Shown here piece after piece: positions 15,501 to 29,109 of a stretch of DNA of 64,000 bases. Every line of letters starts with the position of its first letter. The stretch's first letter is position 1. The stretch spans positions 868,001 to 932,000 of the forward strand of contig OY804589.1 in the NCBI GenBank assembly GCA_963680875.1, in the 5' to 3' direction. A program made the position numbers and the translations under genes. The notes under the pieces were generated by a model, which worked only from the letters and a program-made list of their open reading frames with translations, did no database searches and had not been told where the DNA came from. This DNA is from Bathymodiolus brooksi. Lineage: Eukaryota > Mollusca > Bivalvia > Mytilida > Modiolidae.

Positions 15501-15646
15501 TCTTTATAAATAAGAACAATACTACATCTACCATCATCTTTATAAATAAGAACAAGACTACATCTACCATCATCTGTATTAAATAAGAACAAGACTACAT
15601 CTACCATCATCTGTATAAATAAGAACAAGAATACATCTACCATCAT
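12554..15646. repeat. 3.1-kb superblock, copy 3
   Basis: Constant offset of 10,307 bp from copy 1 across the whole block, so no monomer has been gained or lost. It has a few private changes, for example AAGACTAAGAC near 14,054 instead of AAGACCAAGAC, and a TATTAATAAG linker near 13,791. Confidence 0.8.
14222..15175. repeat. 367-bp higher-order repeat, block 3
   Basis: Offset 4,008 bp from block 2. The 39-bp monomers lie at about 14,517-14,555 and 14,884-14,922. Confidence 0.85.
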
Positions 15647-15738
15647 CTGTATTAAATAAGAACAAGACTACATCTACCATCATCTGTATTAAATAAGAAC
15701 AAGACTACATCTAACATCATCTTTATTAAATAAGAACA

Positions 15739-16699
15739 AGACTACATCTACCATCATCTGTATTAAATAAGAACAATACTACATCTACCATCATCTGTAT
15801 AAATAAGAACAAGACTACATCTACCATCATCTGTATTAAATAAGAACAATACTACATCTACCATCATCTGTATAAATAAGAACAAGATTACATCTACCAT
15901 CATCTGTATAAATAAGAACAAGACTACATCTACCATCATCTGTATAAATAAGAACAAGACTACATCTACCATCATCTGTATTAAATAAGAACAAGACTAC
16001 ATCTACCATCATCTGTACAAATAAGAACAAGACTACATCTACCATCATCTGTATAAATAAGAACAAGACTACATCTACCATCATCTGTATTAAATAAGAA
16101 CAAGATTACATCTACCATCATCTGTATTAAATAAGAACAAGATTACATCTACCATCATCTGTATAAATAAGAACAAGACTACATCTACCATCATCTTTAT
16201 AAATAAGAACAATACTACATCTACCATCATCTTTATAAATAAGAACAATACTACATCTACCATCATCTTTATAAATAAGAGCAATACTACATCTACCATC
16301 ATCTTTATTAAATAAGAACAAGACTACATCTACCATCATCTGTATTAAATAAGAACAAGACTACATCTACCATCATCAGTATTAAATAAGAACAAGACTA
16401 CATCTACCATCATCTGTATAAATAAGAACAAGGCTACATCTACCATCATCTGTATAAATAAGAACAAGACTACATCTACCATCATCTGTATTAAATAAGA
16501 ACAAGACTGCATCTACCATCATCTGTATTAAATAAGAAAAAGACTACATATACCATCATCTTTATAAATAAGAACAAGACTACATCTACCATCATCTGTA
16601 TAAATAAGAACAAGACTACATCTACCATCATCTGTATAAATAAGAACAAGACTACATCTACCATCATCTGTATAAATAAGAACAAGACTACATCTACCA
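15739..16699. repeat. 0.96-kb segment, copy 2
   Basis: Offset 14,609 bp from copy 1, with the same ordered markers. It diverges just past its end, where a TTATAAATAAG linker replaces the TTATTAAATAAG of copy 1. Confidence 0.75.
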
Positions 16700-17486
16700 T
16701 CATCTTTATAAATAAGAACAAGACTACATCTACCATCATCTGTATTAAATAAGAACAAGACTACATCTACCATCATCTGTATAAATAAGAACGAGACTAC
16801 ATCTACCATCATCTTTATGAATAAGAACAAGACTACATCTACCATCATCTGTATTAAATAAGAACAAGACTACATCTACCATCATCTGTATAAATAAGAA
16901 CAAGACTACATCTACCATCATCTTTATTAAATAAGAACAAGACTACATCTACCATCATCTGTATAAATAAGAACAAGACTACATCTACCATCATCTGTAT
17001 TAAATAAGAACAAGACTACATCTACCATCATCTGTATAAATAAGAACAAGACTACATCTACCATCATCTGTATAAATAAGAACAAGACTACATCTACCAT
17101 CATCTTTATTAAATAAGAACAATACTACATCTACCATCATCTGTATTAAATAAGAACAAGACTACATCTACCATCATCTGTATTAAATAAGAACAAGACT
17201 ACATCTACCATCATCTGTATAAATAAGAACAAGAATACATCTACCATCATCTGTATTAAATAAGAACAAGACTACATCTACCATCATCTGTACAAATAAG
17301 AACAAGACTACATCTACCATCATCTGTATAAATAAGAACAAGACTACATCTACCATCATCTTTATTAAATAAGAACAAGACTACATCTACCATCATCTGT
17401 ATAAATAAGAACAAGACTACATCTACCATCATCTGTATAAATAAGAACAAGACTACATCTACCATCATCTTTATTAAATAAGAACA

Positions 17487-18447
17487 AGACTACATCTACC
17501 ATCATCTGTATTAAATAAGAACAATACTACATCTACCATCATCTGTATAAATAAGAACAAGACTACATCTACCATCATCTGTATTAAATAAGAACAATAC
17601 TACATCTACCATCATCTGTATAAATAAGAACAAGATTACATCTACCATCATCTGTATAAATAAGAACAAGACTACATCTACCATCATCTGTATAAATAAG
17701 AACAAGACTACATCTACCATCATCTGTATTAAATAAGAACAAGACTACATCTACCATCATCTGTACAAATAAGAACAAGACTACATCTACCATCATCTGT
17801 ATAAATAAGAACAAGACTACATCTACCATCATCTGTATTAAATAAGAACAAGATTACATCTACCATCATCTGTATTAAATAAGAACAAGATTACATCTAC
17901 CATCATCTGTATAAATAAGAACAAGACTACATCTACCATCATCTTTATAAATAAGAACAATACTACATCTACCATCATCTTTATAAATAAGAACAATACT
18001 ACATCTACCATCATCTTTATAAATAAGAGCAATACTACATCTACCATCATCTTTATTAAATAAGAACAAGACTACATCTACCATCATCTGTATTAAATAA
18101 GAACAAGACTACATCTACCATCATCAGTATTAAATAAGAACAAGACTACATCTACCATCATCTGTATAAATAAGAACAAGGCTACATCTACCATCATCTG
18201 TATAAATAAGAACAAGACTACATCTACCATCATCTGTATTAAATAAGAACAAGACTGCATCTACCATCATCTGTATTAAATAAGAAAAAGACTACATATA
18301 CCATCATCTTTATAAATAAGAACAAGACTACATCTACCATCATCTGTATAAATAAGAACAAGACTACATCTACCATCATCTGTATAAATAAGAACAAGAC
18401 TACATCTACCATCATCTGTATAAATAAGAACAAGACTACATCTACCA
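17487..18447. repeat. 0.96-kb segment, copy 3
   Basis: Offset 1,748 bp from copy 2. The junction after it differs: it is followed by CCAGCATCTG near 18,482, which is also found after copy 4. Confidence 0.75.
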
Positions 18448-18821
18448 TCATCTGTATTAAATAAGAACAAGACTACATCTACCAGCATCTGTATTAAATA
18501 AGAACAAGACTACATCTACCATCATCTGTATAAATAAGAACAAGAATACATCTACCATCATCTGTATTAAATAAGAACAAGACTACATCTACCATCATCT
18601 GTATAAATAAGAACAAGACTACATCTACCATCATCTGTATAAATAAGAACAAGACTACATCTACCATCATCTTTATTAAATAAGAACAAGACTACATCTA
18701 CCATCATCTGTATAAATAAGAACAAGACTACATCTACCATCATCAGTATAAATAAGAACAAGACTACATCTACCATCATCTTTATTAAATAAGAACAAGA
18801 CTACATCTACCATCATCTGTA

Positions 18822-19549
18822 TTAAATAAGAACAATACTACATCTACCATCATCTGTATAAATAAGAACAATACTACATCTACCATCATCTGTATTAAAT
18901 AAGAACAATACTACATCTACCATCATCTGTATAAATAAGAACAAGACTACATCTACCATCATCTGTATAAATAAGAACAAGACTACATCTACCATCATCT
19001 GTATAAATAAGAACAAGACTACATCTACCATCATCTGTATTAAATAAGAACAAGACTACATCTACCATCATCTGTATAAATAAGAACAAGACTACATCTA
19101 CCATCATCAGTATAAATAAGAACAAGACTACATCTACCATCATCTTTATTAAATAAGAACAAGACTACATCTACCATCATCTGTATTAAATAAGAACAAT
19201 ACTACATCTACCATCATCTGTATAAATAAGAACAATACTACATCTACCATCATCTGTATTAAATAAGAACAATACTACATCTACCATCATCTGTATAAAT
19301 AAGAACAAGACTACATCTACCATCATCTGTATAAATAAGAACAAGACTACATCTACCATCATCTGTATAAATAAGAACAAGACTACATCTACCATCATCT
19401 GTATTAAATAAGAACAAGACTACATCTACCATCATCTGTATAAATAAGAACAAGACTACATCTACCATCATCTGTATAAATAAGAACAAGACTACATCTA
19501 CCATCATCTGTATTAAATAAGAACAAGATTACATCTACCATCATCTGTA
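18822..19549. repeat. 364-bp (10-monomer) tandem duplication
   Basis: Two adjacent copies of a 10-monomer unit, period 364 bp (six 36-mers and four 37-mers). The equivalent places at 2,502, 8,947, 12,809 and 21,518 have one copy, so the extra copy is local. The two copies differ by CATCAGTAT versus CATCTGTAT near 19,107. Confidence 0.75.
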
Positions 19550-20130
19550 TTAAATAAGAACAAGACTACATCTACCATCATCTGTATTAAATAAGAACAA
19601 GACTACATCTACCATCATCTGTATTAAATAAGAACAAGACTACATCTACCATCATCTGTATAAATAAGAACAAGACTACATCTACCATCATCTGTATTAA
19701 ATAAGAACAAGACTACATCTACCATCATCTGTATAAATAAGAACAAGACTACATCTACCATCATCTGTATAAATAAGAACAAGACTACATCTACCATCAT
19801 CTTTATTAAATAAGAACAATACTACATCTACCATCATCTGTATTAAATAAGAACAAGACTACATCTACCATCATCTGTATTAAATAAGAACAAGACTACA
19901 TCTACCATCATCTGTATAAATAAGAACAAGAATACATCTACCATCATCTGTATTAAATAAGAACAAGACTACATCTACCATCATCTGTATAAATAAGAAC
20001 AAGACTACATCTACCATCATCTGTATAAATAAGAACAAGACTACATCTACCATCATCTTTATTAAATAAGAACAAGACTACATCTACCATCATCTGTATA
20101 AATAAGAACAAGACTACATCTACCATCATC

Positions 20131-20165
20131 TGTATAAATAAGACAAGACTACATCTACCATCATC
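20131..20165. repeat. 35-bp monomer (single-base deletion)
   Basis: AATAAGACAAGACT replaces AATAAGAACAAGACT, one A short. The otherwise similar stretches near 17.4 kb and 25.65 kb have the full monomer, so this is private to this copy. Confidence 0.85.
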
Positions 20166-20182
20166 TTTATTAAATAAGAACA

Positions 20183-21143
20183 AGACTACATCTACCATCA
20201 TCTGTATTAAATAAGAACAATACTACATCTACCATCATCTGTATAAATAAGAACAAGACTACATCTACCATCATCTGTATTAAATAAGAACAATACTACA
20301 TCTACCATCATCTGTATAAATAAGAACAAGATTACATCTACCATCATCTGTATAAATAAGAACAAGACTACATCTACCATCATCTGTATAAATAAGAACA
20401 AGACTACATCTACCATCATCTGTATTAAATAAGAACAAGACTACATCTACCATCATCTGTACAAATAAGAACAAGACTACATCTACCATCATCTGTATAA
20501 ATAAGAACAAGACTACATCTACCATCATCTGTATTAAATAAGAACAAGATTACATCTACCATCATCTGTATTAAATAAGAACAAGATTACATCTACCATC
20601 ATCTGTATAAATAAGAACAATACTACATCTACCATCATCTTTATAAATAAGAACAATACTACATCTACCATCATCTTTATAAATAAGAACAATACTACAT
20701 CTACCATCATCTTTATAAATAAGAGCAATACTACATCTACCATCATCTTTATTAAATAAGAACAAGACTACATCTACCATCATCTGTATTAAATAAGAAC
20801 AAGACTACATCTACCATCATCAGTATTAAATAAGAACAAGACTACATCTACCATCATCTGTATAAATAAGAACAAGGCTACATCTACCATCATCTGTATA
20901 AATAAGAACAAGACTACATCTACCATCATCTGTATTAAATAAGAACAAGACTGCATCTACCATCATCTGTATTAAATAAGAAAAAGACTACATATACCAT
21001 CATCTTTATAAATAAGAACAAGACTACATCTACCATCATCTGTATAAATAAGAACAAGACTACATCTACCATCATCTGTATAAATAAGAACAAGACTACA
21101 TCTACCATCATCTGTATAAATAAGAACAAGACTACATCTACCA
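20183..21143. repeat. 0.96-kb segment, copy 4
   Basis: Offset 2,696 bp from copy 3. Copies 3 and 4 continue alike for about another 0.9 kb (CCAGCATCTG near 21,178), so they come from a longer shared duplication than copies 1 and 2. Confidence 0.75.
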
Positions 21144-21262
21144 TCATCTGTATTAAATAAGAACAAGACTACATCTACCAGCATCTGTATTAAATAAGAA
21201 CAAGACTACATCTACCATCATCTGTATAAATAAGAACAAGAATACATCTACCATCATCTGTA

Positions 21263-24137
21263 TTAAATAAGAACAAGACTACATCTACCATCATCTGTAT
21301 AAATAAGAACAAGACTACATCTACCATCATCTGTATAAATAAGAACAAGACTACATCTACCATCATCTTTATTAAATAAGAACAAGACTACATCTACCAT
21401 CATCTGTATAAATAAGAACAAGACTACATCTACCATCATCAGTATAAATAAGAACAAGACTACATCTACCATCATCTTTATTAAATAAGAACAAGACTAC
21501 ATCTACCATCATCTGTATTAAATAAGAACAATACTACATCTACCATCATCTGTATAAATAAGAACAATACTACATCTACCATCATCTGTATTAAATAAGA
21601 ACAATACTACATCTACCATCATCTGTATAAATAAGAACAAGACTACATCTACCATCATCTGTATAAATAAGAACAAGACTACATCTACCATCATCTGTAT
21701 AAATAAGAACAAGACTACATCTACCATCATCTGTATTAAATAAGAACAAGACTACATCTACCATCATCTGTATAAATAAGAACAAGACTACATCTACCAT
21801 CATCTGTATAAATAAGAACAAGACTACATCTACCATCATCTGTATTAAATAAGAACAAGACTACATCTACCATCATCTGTATTAAATAAGAACAAGACTA
21901 CATCTACCATCATCTGTATTAAATAAGAACAAGACTACATCTACCATCATCTGTATAAATAAGAACAAGACTACATCTACCATCATCTGTATAAATAAGA
22001 ACAAGACTACATCTACCATCATCTGTATTAAATAAGAACAAGACTGCATCTACCATCATCTGTATTAAATAAGAACAAGACTACATATACCATCATCTTT
22101 ATAAATAAGAACAAGACTACATCTACCATCATCTGTATAAATAGGAACAAGACTACATCTACCATCATCTGTATTAAATAAGAACAAGACTACATCTACC
22201 ATCATCTGTATAAATAAGAACAAGACTACATCTACCATCATCTGTATAAATAAGAACAAGACTACATCTACCATCACCTGTATAAATAAGAACGATACTA
22301 CATCTACCATCATCTGTATTAAATAAGAACAAGACTACATCTACCATCATCTTTATGAATAAGAACAAGACTACATCTACCATCATCTGTATAAATAAGA
22401 ACAAGACTACATCTACCATCATCTGTATTAAATAAGAACAAGACTACATCTACGATCATCTGTATTAAATAAGAACAAGACTACATCTACCATCATCTTT
22501 ATGAATAAGAACAATACTACATCTACCATCATCTGTATAAATAAGACCAAGACTACATCTACCATCATCTTTATGAATAAGAACAAGACTACATCTACCC
22601 TTATCTGTATTAAATAAGAACAAGACTACATCTACCATCATCTGTATTAAATAAGAACAAGACTACATCTACCATCATCTTTATAAATAAGAACAAGACT
22701 ACATCTACCATCATCTGTTTTAAATAAGAACAAGACTACATCTACCATCATCTGTATAAATAAGAACAAGACTACATCTACCATCATCTGTATAAATATG
22801 AACAAGACTACATCTACCATCATCTGTATTAAATAAGAAAAAGACTACATCTACCATCATCTGTATAAATAAGAACAAGACTACATCTACCATCATCTTT
22901 ATAAATAAGAACAAGACTACATCTACCATCATCTGTATTAAATAAGAACAAGACTACATCTACCATCATCTTTATTAAATAAGAACAAGACTACATATAC
23001 CATCATCTTTATAAATAAGAACAAGTCTTCTACATCTACCATCATCTGTATAAATAAGAACAAGACTACATCTACCATCATCTGTATTAAATAAGAACAC
23101 GACTACATCTACCATCATCTTTATAAATAAGAACAATACTACATCTACCATCATCTTTATAAATAAGAACAAGACTACATCTACCATCATCTGTATTAAA
23201 TAAGAAAAAGACTACATCTACCATCATCTGTATAAATAAGAACAAGACTACATCTACCATCATCTTTATAAATAAGAACAAGACTACATCTACCATCATC
23301 TGTATTAAATAAGAACAAGACTACATCTACCATCATCTGTATTAAATAAGAACAAGACTACATATACCATCATCTTTATAAATAAGAACAAGTCTTCTAC
23401 ATCTACCATCATCTGTATAAATAAGAACAAGACTACATCTACCATCATCTGTATTAAATAAGAACAAGACTACATCTACCATCATCTTTATAAATAAGAA
23501 CAATACTACATCTACCATCATCTTTATAAATAAGAACAAGACTACATCTACCATCATCTGTATAAATAAGAACAAGACTACATCTACCATCATCTGTATT
23601 AAATAAGAACAAGACTACATCTACCATCATCTTTATGAATAAGAACAAGACTACATCTACCATCATCTGTATTAAATAAGAACAAGACTACATCTACCAT
23701 CATCTTTATAAATAAGAACAATACTACATCTACCATCATCTTTATAAATAAGAACAATACTACATCTACCATCATCTTTATAAATAAGAACAAGACTACA
23801 TCTACCATCATCTTTATAAATAAGGACAATACTACATCTACCATCATCTTTATAAATAAGAACAAGATTACATCTACCATCATCTGTATTAAATAAGAAC
23901 AAGACTACATCTACCATCATCTGTATAAATAAGAACAAGACTACATCTACCATCATCTTTATAAATAAGAACAATACTACATCTACCATCATCTTTATAA
24001 ATAAGAACAATACTACATCTACCATCATCTTTATAAATAAGAACAAGACTACATCTACCATCATCTGTATTAAATAAGAACAAGACTACATCTACCATCA
24101 TCTGTATAAATAAGAACAAGAATACATCTACCATCAT
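21263..24137. repeat. 3.1-kb superblock, copy 4 (six monomers missing)
   Basis: The offset from copy 1 is 19,016 bp on the left and 18,798 bp on the right. The 218-bp step equals six monomers (four 36-mers and two 37-mers). The stretch of copy 1 carrying AAGATTAC and AAGAGCAATAC (about 2,830-3,050) has no counterpart near 21,840. Similarity continues past the end into the 24.2-24.7 kb run. Confidence 0.8.
22713..23666. repeat. 367-bp higher-order repeat, block 4
   Basis: Offset 8,491 bp from block 3. The 39-bp monomers lie at about 23,008-23,046 and 23,375-23,413. A private AACACGACT variant, with a new CpG, is at about 23,098. Confidence 0.85.
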
Positions 24138-24179
24138 CTGTATTAAATAAGAACAAGACTACATCTACCATCATCTGTA

Positions 24180-24608
24180 TTAAATAAGAACAAGACTACA
24201 TCTAACATCATCTTTATGAATAAGAACAAGACTACATCTACCATCATCTGTATTAAATAAGAACAAGACTACATCTACCATCATCTTTATAAATAAGAAC
24301 AATACTACATCTACCATCATCTTTATAAATAAGAACAATACTACATCTACCATCATCTTTATAAATAAGAACAAGACTACATCTACCATCATCTTTATAA
24401 ATAAGAACAATACTACATCTACCATCATCTTTATAAATAAGAACAAGACTACATCTACCATCATCTTTATAAATAAGAACAATACTACATCTACCATCAT
24501 CTTTATAAATAAGAACAATACTACATCTACCATCATCTTTATAAATAAGAACAAGACTACATCTACCATCATCTTTATTAATAAGAACAATACTACATCT
24601 ACCATCAT
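24180..24608. repeat. 36-mer run, fourth copy
   Basis: Same ordered variants as 5,382-5,810, offset 18,798 bp. It continues rightward into a segment matching the window start. Confidence 0.75.
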
Positions 24609-25709
24609 CTGTATTAAATAAGAACAAGACTACATCTACCATCATCTTTATAAATAAGAACAATACTACATCTACCATCATCTTTATAAATAAGAACAAT
24701 ACTACATCTACCATCATCTTTATTAATAAGAACAAGACTACATCTACCATCATCTTTATAAATAAGAACAATACTACATCTACCATCATCTTTATAAATA
24801 AGAACAATACTACATCTACCATCATCTGTATTAAATAAGAACAATACTACATCTACCATCATCTTTATGAATAAGAACAAGACTACATCTACCATCATCT
24901 GTATAAATAAGAACAAGACTACATCTACCATCATCTGTATTAAATAAGAACAAGACTACATCTACCATCATCTGTATTAAATAAGAACAAGACTACATCT
25001 ACCATCATCTGTATAAATAAGAACGAGACTACATCTACCATCATCTTTATGAATAAGAACAAGACTACATCTACCATCATCTGTATTAAATAAGAACAAG
25101 ACTACATCTACCATCATCTTTATAAATAAGAACAAGACTACATCTACCATCATCTTTATTAAATAAGAACAAGACTACATCTACCATCATCTGTATAAAT
25201 AAGAACAAGACTACATCTACCATCATCTGTATTAAATAAGAACAAGACTACATCTACCATCATCTGTATAAATAAGAACAAGACTACATCTACCATCATC
25301 TGTATAAATAAGAACAAGACTACATCTACCATCATCTTTATTAAAAAAGAACAATACTACATCTACCATCATCTGTATTAAATAAGAACAAGACTACATC
25401 TACCATCATCTGTATTAAATAAGAACAAGACTACATCTACCATCATCTGTATAAATAAGAACAAGAATACATCTACCATCATCTGTATTAAATAAGAACA
25501 AGACTACATCTACCATCATCTGTATAAATAAGAACAAGACTACATCTACCATCATCTGTATAAATAAGAACAAGACTACATCTACCATCATCTTTATTAA
25601 ATAAGAACAAGACTACATCTACCATCATCTGTATAAATAAGAACAAGACTACATCTACCATCATCTGTATAAATAAGAACAAGACTACATCTACCATCAT
25701 CTTTATTAA
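24590..25709. repeat. Copy of the window-start segment
   Basis: Matches 1-1,120 at offset 24,589. A private linker change TATTAAAAAAG is at about 25,340. Part is repeated again at about 27,674-28,023. Confidence 0.75.
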
Positions 25710-26830
25710 ATAAGAACAAGACTACATCTACCATCATCTGTATTAAATAAGAACAATACTACATCTACCATCATCTGTATAAATAAGAACAAGACTACAT
25801 CTACCATCATCTGTATTAAATAAGAACAAGACTACATCTACCATCATCTTTATAAATAAGAACAAGACTACATCTACCATCATCTGTATAAATAAGAACA
25901 AGACTACATCTACCATCATCTGTATTAAATAAGAACAAGACTACATCTACCATCATCTTTATAAATAAGAACAATACTACATCTACCATCATCTTTATAA
26001 ATAAGAACAATACTACATCTACCATCATCTGTATAAATAAGAACAAGACTACATCTACCATCATCTGTATTAAATAAGAACAAGACTACATCTAACATCA
26101 TCTTTATGAATAAGAACAAGACTACATCTACCATCATCTGTATTAAATAAGAACAAGACTACATCTACCATCATCTTTATAAATAAGAACAATATTACAT
26201 CTACCATCATCTTTATAAATAAGAACAATACTACATCTACCATCATCTTTATAAATAAGAACAAGACTACATCTACCATCATCTTTATAAATAAGAACAA
26301 TACTACATCTACCATCATCTTTATAAATAAGAACAAGACTACATCTACCATCATCTTTATAAATAAGAACAATACTACATCTACCATCATCTTTATAAAT
26401 AAGAACAATACTACATCTACCATCATCTTTATAAATAAGAACAAGACTACATCTACCATCATCTTTATAAATAAGGACAATACTACATCTACCATCATCT
26501 TTATAAATAAGAACAAGATTACATCTACCATCATCTGTATTAAATAAGAACAAGACTACATCTACCATCATCTGTATAAATAAGAACAAGACTACATCTA
26601 CCATCATCTTTATAAATAAGAACAATACTACATCTACCATCATCTTTATAAATAAGAACAATACTACATCTACCATCATCTTTATAAATAAGAACAAGAC
26701 TACATCTACCATCATCTGTATTAAATAAGAACAAGACTACATCTACCATCATCTGTATAAATAAGAACAAGAATACATCTACCATCATCTGTATTAAATA
26801 AGAACAAGACTACATCTACCATCATCTGTA

Positions 26831-27692
26831 TTAAATAAGAACAAGACTACATCTAACATCATCTTTATGAATAAGAACAAGACTACATCTACCATCATCT
26901 GTATTAAATAAGAACAAGACTACATCTACCATCATCTTTATAAATAAGAACAATACTACATCTACCATCATCTTTATAAATAAGAACAATACTACATCTA
27001 CCATCATCTTTATAAATAAGAACAAGACTACATCTACCATCATCTTTATAAATAAGAACAATACTACATCTACCATCATCTTTATAAATAAGAACAAGAC
27101 TACATCTACCATCATCTTTATAAATAAGAACAATACTACATCTACCATCATCTTTATAAATAAGAACAATACTACATCTACCATCATCTTTATAAATAAG
27201 AACAAGACTACATCTACCATCATCTTTATTAATAAGAACAATACTACATCTACCATCATCTGTATTAAATAAGAACAAGACTACATCTACCATCATCTTT
27301 ATAAATAAGAACAATACTACATCTACCATCATCTTTATAAATAAGAACAATACTACATCTACCATCATCTTTATAAATAAGAACAATACTACATCTACCA
27401 TCATCTTTATAAATAAGAACAATACTACATCTACCATCATCTTTATAAATAAGAACAAGACTACATCTACCATCATCTTTATAAATAAGAACAATACTAC
27501 ATCTACCATCATCTTTATAAATAAGAACAAGACTACATCTACCATCATCTTTATAAATAAGAACAATACTACATCTACCATCATCTTTATAAATAAGAAC
27601 AATACTACATCTACCATCATCTTTATAAATAAGAACAAGACTACATCTACCATCATCTTTATTAATAAGAACAATACTACATCTACCATCAT
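26831..27692. repeat. 36-mer run, locally duplicated (433-bp period)
   Basis: The 12-monomer run is followed by a second version about 433 bp later (eleven 36-mers plus one 37-mer). The first copy matches 24,180-24,608 at offset 2,651 and the second continues into the 27.67-28.02 kb copy of the window start (offset 3,084 from 24.6 kb). The difference between the two offsets is 433, as expected from one extra copy of the run. Confidence 0.7.
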
Positions 27693-29109
27693 CTGTATTA
27701 AATAAGAACAAGACTACATCTACCATCATCTTTATAAATAAGAACAATACTACATCTACCATCATCTTTATAAATAAGAACAATACTACATCTACCATCA
27801 TCTTTATTAATAAGAACAAGACTACATCTACCATCATCTTTATAAATAAGAACAATACTACATCTACCATCATCTTTATAAATAAGAACAATACTACATC
27901 TACCATCATATGTATTAAATAAGAACAATACTACATCTACCATCATCTTTATGAATAAGAACAAGACTACATCTACCATCATCTGTATAAATAAGAACAA
28001 GACTACATCTACCATCATCTGTATTAAATAAGAACAAGACTACATCTACCATCATCTGTATTAAATAAGAACAAGACTACATCTACCATCATCTGTATAA
28101 ATAAGAACGAGACTACATCTACCATCATCTTTATGAATAAGAACAAGACTACATCTACCATCATCTGTATTAAATAAGAACAAGACTACATCTACCATCA
28201 TCTTTATAAATAAGAACAAGACTACATCTACCATCATCTTTATTAAATAAGAACAAGACTACATCTACCATCATCTGTATAAATAAGAACAAGACTACAT
28301 CTACCATCATCTGTATTAAATAAGAACAAGACTACATCTACCATCATCTGTATAAATAAGGACAAGACTACATCTACCATCATCTGTATAAATAAGAACA
28401 AGACTACATCTACCATCATCTTTATAAATAAGAACAATACTACATCTACCATCATCTTTATAAATAAGAACAATACTACATCTACCATCATCTTTATAAA
28501 TAAGAACAATACTACATCTACCATCATCTTTATTAAATAAGAACAAGACTACATCTACCATCATCTGTATTAAATAAAAACAAGACTACATCTACCATCA
28601 TCTTTATAAATAAGAACAATACTACATCTACCATCATCTTTATAAATAAGAACAAGACTACATCTACCATCATCTTTATAAATAAGGACAATACTACATC
28701 TACCATCATCTTTATAAATAAGAACAATACTACATCTACCATCATCTTTATAAATAAGAACAAGACTACATCTACCATCATCTTTATTAATAAGAACAAT
28801 ACTACATCTACCATCATCTTTATAAATAAGAACAATACTACATCTACCATCATCTGTATTGAATAAGAACAATACTACATCTACCATCATCTGTATTAAA
28901 TAAGAACAAGACTACATCTACCATCATCTTTATAAATAAGAACAATACTACATCTACCATCATCTTTATAAATAAGAACAATACTACATCTACCATCATC
29001 TCTATAAATAAGAACAAGACTACATCTACCATCATCTTTATAAATAAGAACAATACTACATCTACCATCATCTTTATTAATAAGAACAATACTACATCTA
29101 CCATCATCT

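Larger units (their letters stand above)
1..28500. repeat. Left array domain
   Basis: This part shares a set of variants that I did not see, or saw only rarely, further right: CATCAGTAT, CTGTACAAATAAG, AAGAGCAATAC and the 39-bp AAGTCTTCTAC monomer. It is built from recurring segments listed separately. TCTGACATC, CATCCGTAT and GAGTAAGAC, which typify the right domain, were not seen here. The right edge is gradual and is placed only to about 0.5 kb. The domain holds no gene. Confidence 0.7.

Noticed and set aside
26904..27692. Longest open frame, 262 codons on the - strand
   Set aside because: It is only the repeat read through a 36-mer run, switching phase at one 37-mer. The two common variable sites change residues in the DDGRCSLVLIYT phase (L/I and T/K), there is no unique start region, and hundreds of similar frames exist across the array.
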